From Candidatus Eisenbacteria bacterium (GTDB lineage: Bacteria > Eisenbacteria > RBG-16-71-46 > CAIMUX01 > JAHJDP01), in assembly GCA_018831195.1 (NCBI GenBank), contig JAHJDP010000022.1:1-38129 (forward strand): a stretch of 38,129 nt of DNA, in the 5' to 3' direction. Both the position numbers and the translations under genes were made by a program. Shown piece after piece: positions 31,709 through 38,129 of the stretch (the first letter of the stretch is position 1; the number at the start of each line of letters is the position of its first letter). The notes beneath the pieces were generated by a model that was given only the letters and a program-made list of their open reading frames with translations, ran no database searches and was not told the origin of the DNA.

Positions 31709-32760
31709 GAATTGACGGTCCAGGTTTGGAGTCCTTGATCCTCGAAGGCGAACCCGGTGGGCATTCCGCCTATCTCTTTCAAGGCGTCGCCGATCCGGTG
31801 TTTTAAATCATAGGGGCAATAGAGAAGCAGGTACCCACCCCCGCCGGCCCCGAGGATTTTGCCGCCCAGGCATCCCATATCCCGGGCCTTCTGATACAGG
31901 GCATCGATTTGCGGATTGGTAATGCCCTCATCCAAATGCTTTTTGTGCAACCAAGCCTCATGCAGGCATCGCCCGAATTCATCGAGGTCATCTTGGAGAA
32001 GGGCGTTTTTCATCGCCACCGCCAGCGCCTTCATCTCATCCAGCGCTTCCACAACATCCTGCTTTTTTTCCCGGTAGGAGTGGGTTTGACGGTCGACGAT
32101 ATGGGCCGACAGCCGGGTCTTACCCGTATAAACCAGCAGCAGGCGGCCTTCCAATTCATTCATGGTGGCGCGGCGGATACGCAGGGGATTCACAATTGTA
32201 TAACCATTGTGAAACTCGATGAGATTGAATCCACCGAAGACCGCGGCGTATTGATCCTGGCGCCCGCCGGAAATCTTGACGCGCTCCCGCTCGATATGGT
32301 AAGTCAACTCGGCGATATCATACGGCGCCAAGGGTTTCCCGAGCCAATCCTGGAAGACGCCGACCAGTGTCGTGACCATTGTTGAAGAAGAGCCCAGCCC
32401 GCTGCCCGGCGGGGCGTCGGTGTGCGAAAGAATCTCGATTCCCGCAGGAAGGCCCCCGACATCGCCGGATCGCAATCCCAACCGGCGGCATTCCTCTCTG
32501 AAAAAACCGAGGGCGCCCTTCAGCAGATCCAATTGTCCATTCATGAGCAAAGGTTCGCCGGGTTTGATGTCGAGACTCAATTCGTAATCCAAGGAACGCA
32601 GCCGGAAGATCGGTTCCTCCAAGGCGCGGAGAGAGGCAAAGGCATACAAATTGATCGTGGTCGAAAGGACGATCCCTCCTCTTTCCTCAGGGTAGGGCGA
32701 CACATCGGTCCCGCCGCCGCAGAAAGAAATCCGAAGTGGCGCCTTTGCGCGATAGATCAT
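31705..32760 (-). CDS. hddA: D-glycero-alpha-D-manno-heptose 7-phosphate kinase (GHMP family)
   Basis: 351 residues from the ATG at 32760; the frame is also open for 29 more codons, but the family begins at MIYRAKAPLRISFCGGGTD. The ATP-binding GHMP motif appears as PPGSGLGSSST, and the C-terminal motif as KILGAGGGGYLLL. The enzyme phosphorylates the heptose 7-phosphate at C1 in the alpha configuration, leading to GDP-heptose rather than ADP-heptose. Its start shares one base with the hddC stop (TGATG), and its end overlaps the glycosyltransferase start by four bases, so the four genes are translated as a chain. Confidence 0.88.
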   Translation of the reverse strand: MIYRAKAPLRISFCGGGTDVSPYPEERGGIVLSTTINLYAFASLRALEEPIFRLRSLDYELSLDIKPGEPLLMNGQLDLLKGALGFFREECRRLGLRSGDVGGLPAGIEILSHTDAPPGSGLGSSSTMVTTLVGVFQDWLGKPLAPYDIAELTYHIERERVKISGGRQDQYAAVFGGFNLIEFHNGYTIVNPLRIRRATMNELEGRLLLVYTGKTRLSAHIVDRQTHSYREKKQDVVEALDEMKALAVAMKNALLQDDLDEFGRCLHEAWLHKKHLDEGITNPQIDALYQKARDMGCLGGKILGAGGGGYLLLYCPYDLKHRIGDALKEIGGMPTGFAFEDQGLQTWTVNS

Positions 32761-33473
32761 CAACCTCTCCCTCGTTGAATCCAACGTCTGAAAGCCTCCA
32801 GCCGCTCCGGGGTTCCGACATCCCAGAACTTTTCCCCCGTCATCCAAGCCCCGAGCCGCCCGCCCGCCGCCATGCCGGGCAGCACCGTTCTTTCCAGCGA
32901 CAAGGGGTCTTCCCCCGCCTCTTCTGAGAGATCCTCACGGAAAAAATCGCGGTGCGCCAAATAAATACCGGCATTAACCAGTCCAGGTCCGCCACCCGAT
33001 TTCTCGACAAATTCGGTGACCCGGCCCCCGGCGTCGATCCTTAATGTACCGTAATCTCCGGCATCGGGCATCTCTGTCGCGACGAGCAGGAAAGGCAGGG
33101 AAGAGCCGGCGCCGGCCCTGAGAAAGTGATCCCATGAGATGGGGCCGTAGGAATCCCCATTGAGGATCAGGTTCCACTCCACGGCCAAGGGTGACGCGGC
33201 CCGCAAGGCGCCACCCGTTCCCAAGGGGCTGGTTTCACGCAGCGACACAAGCTCCCGTCCTTGAAAGGCCGCCTCGAGATCCTCCCCCTTTCGACCCGTC
33301 AGGAGCACGAGCCGTTCAAAACCGGCCGCCGCCAAATCATCCAGCAAATAGTCGAGAAAGGGGCGCCCCTCCACGGGGATGAGCGCCTTCGGCCCTTCCC
33401 ATATCGATTGGAGGCGGGTGCCGCGTCCACCCGCCAGAATAAAAACCGTCACCTCAGCCGGATTGATCTCCAC
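32760..33473 (-). CDS. hddC: Heptose 1-phosphate guanylyltransferase-like nucleotidyltransferase
   Basis: 237 residues from a GTG at 33473 that has GGGAGGGG five bases upstream; the frame is open from a TTG at 33497. The NTP_transferase fold has FILAGGRGTRLQSIWEGPKA, with the signature GxGTRL and following Lys, then LNGDSYG (metal Asp) and LVNAGIYL. With HddA next to it, it most likely makes GDP-D-glycero-alpha-D-manno-heptose from the 1-phosphate. Nucleotide specificity (GTP rather than another NTP) is inferred from the neighbour. First gene of the heptose operon. Confidence 0.82.
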   Translation of the reverse strand: MEINPAEVTVFILAGGRGTRLQSIWEGPKALIPVEGRPFLDYLLDDLAAAGFERLVLLTGRKGEDLEAAFQGRELVSLRETSPLGTGGALRAASPLAVEWNLILNGDSYGPISWDHFLRAGAGSSLPFLLVATEMPDAGDYGTLRIDAGGRVTEFVEKSGGGPGLVNAGIYLAHRDFFREDLSEEAGEDPLSLERTVLPGMAAGGRLGAWMTGEKFWDVGTPERLEAFRRWIQRGRG

Positions 33474-33566
33474 GACGACCCCTCCCACGACACCCAAACT
33501 CTTGTCTATCGGTCCGCATCAAGAAGATAGCTACCCCGGCCGCTCCGTGCTAGCCTTCCCTCCCTG

Positions 33567-36320
33567 ATGGCTATCTTACATCAAATCTGGTTTCTCCTGG
33601 TGTCGGCCTGGATTTTGGGGGGCACGGGATGGCTGACCCTGGCCCTTTTGGGATCGACGCTTCCCTTCGATCGCCGGGAACGCATCGCGGCAGGGGTCTT
33701 AGTCAGCGCGGCGTGGGTGGCCCTGCTGCATCTGCTGGTGCTCGCCACAACGGGCCGTCTGCATACCATCCTCTACGGCCTTCTCTTTCTGACACTGGGG
33801 CAGATGCTGCTCCTCGCCGTGCGGCGCTTGGACATCCGCCGGAAGACGAATCCCGCCCCCGCGCGGGAAGAAGCGGATCGGCCGGGTGGCGGCGGGAAAG
33901 AAGACCCCGCCGATCGACTCGAGAGCGAGATCCCGAAACCCAAACGGTATGCCGGCATCGAACCGCTTTGGATTTTGCTGATCCTCGCCGCGATCCTCAT
34001 GATCGTCGGCGGAGGGAGTCTCGGCACGATCCATGACTCCCTCGATACCGTCGCTTATGTCCGCGGTTTGGTTGAAACCGACTCGATCCAATTGGTTTCA
34101 CCCATCTACAGCCCCGATCCGCTTCCCGCCCCCGACCCGCGGCGCGGCACCTTTCATACGGAGCTCGCCCTGATCTCGCTGGCATCGGGGATCGACCCGG
34201 CCGACCTCTGGCGGGAACTCCCCATCCTCCTTTTCCCCTTCGCCCTGCTCGTGCTCTTCCTGCTCGCGCGTGAGATTCTGGCCTCTCCATCATGGGCCCT
34301 GGCGGCGACGGGAATCTTCGGCCTGACAGCCTACCTGACACCCGACCACTTTATGCAGAACATCGCTTATGCCAGCCGGATCGGCTGGGTGATGGGTTGG
34401 GTCGGATGGATGGCCGCCTATCGTTTTCTGCGCGAAGGGGGCCGGCGGTTGGGGATTTTTGTCGTGCTGACGGCTCCCATGCTGATGGGGATCCATATCC
34501 TCTCCTCGGCGCAGTTCCTCATGATCCTGGGTTGTTTGATCCCCGCCCTTCTCTGGAGCCGCTCCTGGCGGAGTCTTGAATGGCGCCGCGCCCTCCTTCT
34601 GACGGCCGGCGCCGTGGCGGCGGCGCTCCCCTTTCTGATCATCCGCCTCATGGCCAGTTATGAAGTGATCAATCCGATGTTCAACCGCCTGCAGGGAGTT
34701 CTCTTTTTACGGGACGGATGGATCAGCCTGCACCCGCGGGTCGCCTGGTCGATTCTCGGCTGGCCGGGGCTCATGGCGCTGGCGCTCAGCCCCCTCCTGT
34801 TCCGCCGCGCGCGCACATCCATGGGAATCGCCGTGCTCCTGACGACCGCCTGGATCCCCTTTATCTTTGTTTTCTTCCCCCCGACCCTGATGCTGATGGA
34901 ACATTTCCAGGCGCACTCGCTGATCTTCAGGCTGTTACTGCTGATTCCGACCCCCCTCATTTTGACCGTGCTCATCCGGGATGGGGCGGCCTCTTGGAAA
35001 AATCCGGGCAGAAGGTGGGTCCGGATGATCCCAGCGGGTCTTATTCTTCTCGCTCTGATCCTCCATGTCGGGCAGGTCATCGGTTTTCTGCAGGTTCCCT
35101 CCCAACGACGTCTCGCCTGGGAGGAACAACCGGCTCTCGTTGAAGCGATGGAATGGATTCAGTCGGAACTTGTTGAACCGCGGGTTATCCTCACCGATCC
35201 GCTGACCGGCTACGCGATGCCGGCCTACACGCGCCACACCAGTGGAACGCCGTTGAATCAGCATTCCTCCCCCACCGACGCCTGGGCTTTTCAGCGGATG
35301 GTCGATGCGCAGGCCGTTCTCAACGGTTTTGTGGGAATCCTGGAGACGTGTACCATCCTCGACAAGGGGCGCGCCGATTACGTGCTGCTGAACCAGGCCT
35401 ATCCGCGCTATCAGGAGCAGTACGGTCTCTTTCTCTCCCCGCTCACCTATGAGCTTTCCCGGCTGAAATTCGACAGCCAGCCGGCGCTATTCACCAATAT
35501 CTACGATCGTCACCAGATCATCATCTATCGTTACAACGGCGTCGGACGGGTTAAACATTTTGTGCAAGGTCTACCGCATTCCCTCGAAGGCCTGATGCCG
35601 GATGATGCCGGCTTCACCCCGGGATCGGCGGCGCCGCCCCCCGCAGGCACGGAATTGGGGATCTTGGCGCCGCTGGATCCGCCGCTCACGGCCACGACGC
35701 CGGCGGAGACAATAAATGTCATTGTTCGCGACGTGCCGAATCCGTTTTTACTGACGGATGCCGAAGACGCGCGCTTCGCTGCGCCGCTCCCCCCCGGCCT
35801 GGTGAAAGCGTCGCATCCAGGATTCCAGATGGATCAGCCCGCTATTGAATATCTTGGAATGGATTCGGTTAAAACGGTGCACCCGGGTGAAGCCCTGCAT
35901 CTCACACTCTATTGGCGGCGGACCAAGGCGCCGATGCCGCTGCCATACCAGAATATTCTCTTTATAGAGAGTGACCCGCCGGATGGCTTTTTTGCCCGCC
36001 TGCCCCTTCAGCCGATCGGGCGCTACATCTGGGAGTGGCGGACCGGGGAGTTGTACCGTTTTGGCAAGGGGCGGCTGCCGCTGGAGCACTATTATCCGCC
36101 CTTCCTCTGGCAGCCCGGGGAGGTTTATCGCGACACTTTTGACCTCTGGACCCCTCCGCAGATCCGACCCGGGATTTACAGGGTTCATCTATATATTGAG
36201 GAACACCTGTTCAATCCCAATGTCCGGCTGAGCCAACTCCTCAGCGAGAGGGCGTCGGATCTGGGAGCGGTTGTTGCGACGGTGGAGATTCTGCCGGGAG
36301 GGGCCGGTTACTCTCCGTAG
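33567..36320 (+). CDS. Polytopic GT-C-like membrane protein with C-terminal beta-domain
   Basis: 917 residues. About ten to twelve membrane helices occupy residues 1-510. A charged cytoplasmic insert lies near 95-128, and after the next helix the sequence HDSLDTVAYVRGL (about 156-168) resembles the acidic first-loop motif of GT-C polyprenyl-phosphate-sugar transferases. A soluble part follows (about 520-917) that ends in a beta-sandwich (HLTLYWRR, then PGIYRVHLYIEE), an arrangement seen in uncharacterised GT-C-like proteins. No clear Shine-Dalgarno sequence precedes the ATG. It is divergent from the heptose operon, which suggests a shared surface-glycan role. Its last 13 bases overlap the DinB-like gene. 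Confidence 0.7.
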   Translation: MAILHQIWFLLVSAWILGGTGWLTLALLGSTLPFDRRERIAAGVLVSAAWVALLHLLVLATTGRLHTILYGLLFLTLGQMLLLAVRRLDIRRKTNPAPAREEADRPGGGGKEDPADRLESEIPKPKRYAGIEPLWILLILAAILMIVGGGSLGTIHDSLDTVAYVRGLVETDSIQLVSPIYSPDPLPAPDPRRGTFHTELALISLASGIDPADLWRELPILLFPFALLVLFLLAREILASPSWALAATGIFGLTAYLTPDHFMQNIAYASRIGWVMGWVGWMAAYRFLREGGRRLGIFVVLTAPMLMGIHILSSAQFLMILGCLIPALLWSRSWRSLEWRRALLLTAGAVAAALPFLIIRLMASYEVINPMFNRLQGVLFLRDGWISLHPRVAWSILGWPGLMALALSPLLFRRARTSMGIAVLLTTAWIPFIFVFFPPTLMLMEHFQAHSLIFRLLLLIPTPLILTVLIRDGAASWKNPGRRWVRMIPAGLILLALILHVGQVIGFLQVPSQRRLAWEEQPALVEAMEWIQSELVEPRVILTDPLTGYAMPAYTRHTSGTPLNQHSSPTDAWAFQRMVDAQAVLNGFVGILETCTILDKGRADYVLLNQAYPRYQEQYGLFLSPLTYELSRLKFDSQPALFTNIYDRHQIIIYRYNGVGRVKHFVQGLPHSLEGLMPDDAGFTPGSAAPPPAGTELGILAPLDPPLTATTPAETINVIVRDVPNPFLLTDAEDARFAAPLPPGLVKASHPGFQMDQPAIEYLGMDSVKTVHPGEALHLTLYWRRTKAPMPLPYQNILFIESDPPDGFFARLPLQPIGRYIWEWRTGELYRFGKGRLPLEHYYPPFLWQPGEVYRDTFDLWTPPQIRPGIYRVHLYIEEHLFNPNVRLSQLLSERASDLGAVVATVEILPGGAGYSP

Positions 36321-36778
36321 GGCATCGGCGGGATTTTCCCGCACAGCCGTGAATAGAGCGAGAGGGCGCCGCGATGATGCGCCGTGTGATCCGAGATGCC
36401 GCCCACGATGACATGACGGGGTCCATTGATGATCGGATTTTTGGGGATCATCTGGTTGATCTCTTCCATCGATCGGTTTTCAAAGACCTTGACCGCATTG
36501 TCCATTGATCGGTCAAACCAGGCCTTCGCCTCGCTTAAGGAGGTGACGGCGCTGATCTCTTTATGGGCCCCCTCAAAATCCATCGAGAAACCCTCAGGAT
36601 CGAAGGCCCCTTTGACAAACCAATCAATCGTCTGTGCGGTGTGGGCCACCTGCTGGGCGGCGGTAAAGGCCTCCGGTGTGGGCGCGAAATTCGAATCTTC
36701 CTCATCCAGATTGCGGATCGTGCGGTTAAAGAACGCCTTCACCTGTGTGAGAATCATCGGATACGGATTTTCAGACAT
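36308..36778 (-). CDS. DinB-like metal-binding protein
   Basis: 156 residues, a four-helix-bundle DinB/YfiT-like protein. His46 (QQVAHTAQTIDWF), His131 and His135 (SDHTAHHRGAL) form the usual metal triad. Relatives include bacillithiol- or mycothiol-linked transferases and many proteins of unknown role. It is monocistronic, and its 3' end overlaps the GT-C-like gene tail to tail by 13 bases. No sign of an operon partner. Confidence 0.85.
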   Translation of the reverse strand: MSENPYPMILTQVKAFFNRTIRNLDEEDSNFAPTPEAFTAAQQVAHTAQTIDWFVKGAFDPEGFSMDFEGAHKEISAVTSLSEAKAWFDRSMDNAVKVFENRSMEEINQMIPKNPIINGPRHVIVGGISDHTAHHRGALSLYSRLCGKIPPMPYGE

Positions 36779-36917
36779 TTCAATTTCTCCCCTTTTCTGC
36801 GGCGCATCCCGCGACCCCGGTGCGCGGATGAGCGGCTGGATGGCTTCGATCCTTTAAACAGGGAAGCATAGCGGATCTAATGGCGTGCCGCAACGCACTG
36901 CGGGCAGGGCTTTTTGA

Positions 36918-36931
36918 TCCCATTTATGGGA
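36918..36931. promoter_or_regulatory. 14-bp inverted repeat, possible operator
   Basis: TCCCAT, two bases, ATGGGA. The symmetry is perfect, and it lies 30 bases upstream of the candidate -35 element, where a regulator could bind. Confidence 0.3.
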
Positions 36932-36960
36932 TATTCTTGAGAGAAAGTGGGACAATTCCC

Positions 36961-36989
36961 TTGACTCATCTCCTTGATATCTTTAGCCT
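36961..36989 (+). promoter_or_regulatory. Possible promoter for the cohesin-like gene
   Basis: TTGACT (36961-36966), a 17-base spacer and TAGCCT (36984-36989). The -35 is strong and the -10 weak, the same pattern as before the phosphodiesterase-TPR gene (TTGACT, 17 bases, TAGCAG). Confidence 0.3.
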
Positions 36990-37103
36990 TAAGGCGGTTT
37001 CACCCGTAAGCCGGAGCCACCGGCAGGGGGCGATCTCGGTATCGACATTCCGTCCAGATCAGAGCTGGGTGGGAATCCAACATGGGAGGAAGAAACCGAA
37101 CTC

Positions 37104-38129
37104 ATGAAACAGAATCCACGGTCGAAGGGTCGTTTCCTAAAGGAAACCCTGTTCCTGCCGGCGTCGCTGCTTTTTGTGACCCTCTTTCTCATCATTCCAG
37201 CAGCAAGCGTCTTGGCGGACAGCTACGAACCCAATGATACGATTGAAAACGCCACGCCGATCGTTAACGGCGTTCCCATCGAATCCTGGATCGGTACTGA
37301 TGGGGATGTTGATCTCTATACCTTCACCACATCGCAGGCCGGGACTTTTCACATTACCTTGACATCACTGCCGGCCGATTATGACATGTACCTTTTTTGG
37401 TACAATGCGGCGGAAGAAACCTGGGATGATGTGGCATTCTCGAATAATTGGGATTTGGAAGATGAAGAGATCAATGAATATCTCAGTTATGTCGGCACAT
37501 TTATCATTCATATTGAGGGATTCGAGGAGGTCTATTCCGCCACCGACTCCTATCTGCTGACGGCGTCATGGCCCGGTGGGGCGACACCGCAGGCCCCGAC
37601 AGTCACCGTCACCTTTCCGAACGGCGGCGAAACATTGGCTGCGGGAACGACCACCAATATCACTTATACAGCCACCGATCCCGATACCGACGACAGTTCT
37701 CTCCACATGGCGGTGGAATACTCCACCAATGGCGGAGCCACCTGGTCGATGATCGCGTCGGATTCGGGCAACAGCGGTTCCTATCCCTGGACCGTGCCCT
37801 CCGTCTCGACAACGCAGGCACGAGTCAAGGTAACGGCCAGCGACGGCTCATTGACGGGGAACGACACATCCAATAGCAATTTCACCATCACACAGCAGCC
37901 GGCCGGCGAGAATGAATTGATCGTCGGGACGGCCTCTGGTACGAGCGGCGGCCAGGCGACCGTCGCTCTCAGCCTTGACAATGACGACATTGTTAAAGGG
38001 ATCCAGCTGGATATCGGCTACAATGCCTCGGTCGTCACCTATGTCAGCGGATCGGCGACGGGACGGGCGGCCGGCATGAGTTTTTCAGCCAGCGTGGTCG
38101 GCAGCGCCGTCCGCGTCATCATGTACTAC
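37104..38129 (+). CDS. Secreted PPC / Ig-like / cohesin-like multidomain protein (partial, runs off right edge)
   Basis: 342 codons are visible from the ATG at 37104 and the frame is open to the last base. A signal peptide (about 1-38, ending SVLA) is followed by a pre-peptidase C-terminal (PPC) domain (about 40-155, DSYEPNDTIENATPI, then GDVDLYTF). An Ig-like domain with the PNGGE motif follows (about 165-262, FPNGGETLAAG). From about 268 comes a cohesin-like domain: ASGTSGGQATVALSLDN and IQLDIGYNASVVTYVSG. GGAGGA lies thirteen bases before the ATG. Cohesin-like domains often occur in large surface or extracellular proteins that carry a dockerin or sorting tail. The C-terminus, which would show such a tail, is not in the window. 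Confidence 0.8.
   Translation, partial: MKQNPRSKGRFLKETLFLPASLLFVTLFLIIPAASVLADSYEPNDTIENATPIVNGVPIESWIGTDGDVDLYTFTTSQAGTFHITLTSLPADYDMYLFWYNAAEETWDDVAFSNNWDLEDEEINEYLSYVGTFIIHIEGFEEVYSATDSYLLTASWPGGATPQAPTVTVTFPNGGETLAAGTTTNITYTATDPDTDDSSLHMAVEYSTNGGATWSMIASDSGNSGSYPWTVPSVSTTQARVKVTASDGSLTGNDTSNSNFTITQQPAGENELIVGTASGTSGGQATVALSLDNDDIVKGIQLDIGYNASVVTYVSGSATGRAAGMSFSASVVGSAVRVIMYY

Larger units (their letters stand above)
36779..37103. other. Intergenic region with promoter elements for the cohesin-like gene
   Basis: 325 bases without a gene. It contains a 14-bp inverted repeat (36918-36931), a possible promoter (36961-36989) and a small GCCGG/CCGGC hairpin near 37010, all upstream of the secreted cohesin-like protein. 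No known riboswitch motif fits. Confidence 0.4.

Noticed and set aside
36990-37060. Possible c-di-GMP or cobalamin riboswitch before the cohesin-like gene
   Set aside because: A GCCGG/CCGGC hairpin is present, but the conserved core sequences of these riboswitch classes are not.

Overview
The window looks like a chromosomal segment of an uncultured-type Gram-negative bacterium, most compatible with the FCB/Eisenbacteria-like assemblage. Reasons read from the sequence: secreted proteins ending in FlgD-Ig/T9SS-like C-terminal modules (window left edge and the subtilase at 2700-5441), a predicted outer-membrane beta-barrel, two TPR-fused envelope enzymes (a PDE-type lipoprotein and an SGNH-type protein), a heptose-nucleotide locus and a DUF6754-type membrane operon. 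No rRNA, tRNA, CRISPR array, transposase, integrase or phage gene was seen. The taxonomic guess is inference only.

Layout. 1-1111 is a gene graveyard: a 5'-truncated FlgD-like tail (minus) and a 5'-truncated TPR tail (plus) face away from each other, followed by about 550 bp without a gene. 1112-2437 is a methyltransferase with a zinc-ribbon and membrane segments, divergent from a subtilisin-like secreted protease (2700-5441). 5776-8588 is a two-gene M16 peptidase operon (an active-type and an inactive-type subunit). 8788-11135 holds a phosphodiesterase-TPR lipoprotein and a small W-x-x-G-x-W lipoprotein. 11146-12831 is a beta-barrel of no recognised family. 13065-15312 pairs a Tat-exported Fe-S aldo/keto reductase with a DUF6599-type protein. 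15474-18270 holds a LOG-like protein and an ABC-2 exporter (ATPase plus permease). 18331-20313 is an SGNH hydrolase-TPR protein. 20481-22927 is a translationally coupled SDR/DUF2867 plus DUF523-DUF1722 pair.

23180-26472 is the most interesting part: a four-gene, all-membrane operon (DUF6754-like protein, 6-TM protein, bitopic protein, 6-TM protein) with no assigned function. Its two soluble-domain proteins share several collinear short motifs and may be distant paralogues. It ends by overlapping, tail to tail, a giant CPBP-type intramembrane protease (26455-29853) that is an internal duplication with only one intact active site.

29932-33473 is a tightly overlapping operon (hddC, hddA, a GT4 glycosyltransferase, gmhA) for GDP-D-glycero-alpha-D-manno-heptose synthesis and probable use; gmhB is not in the window. 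Divergent from it is a 917-residue polytopic GT-C-like protein (33567-36320), overlapping a DinB-like protein at its 3' end. The right edge is the start of a large secreted protein with PPC, Ig-like and cohesin-like domains that runs off the window.

Together the region is dominated by cell-envelope, secretion and surface-glycan functions. Start sites were chosen from visible Shine-Dalgarno sequences; several differ from the longest possible reading frame.
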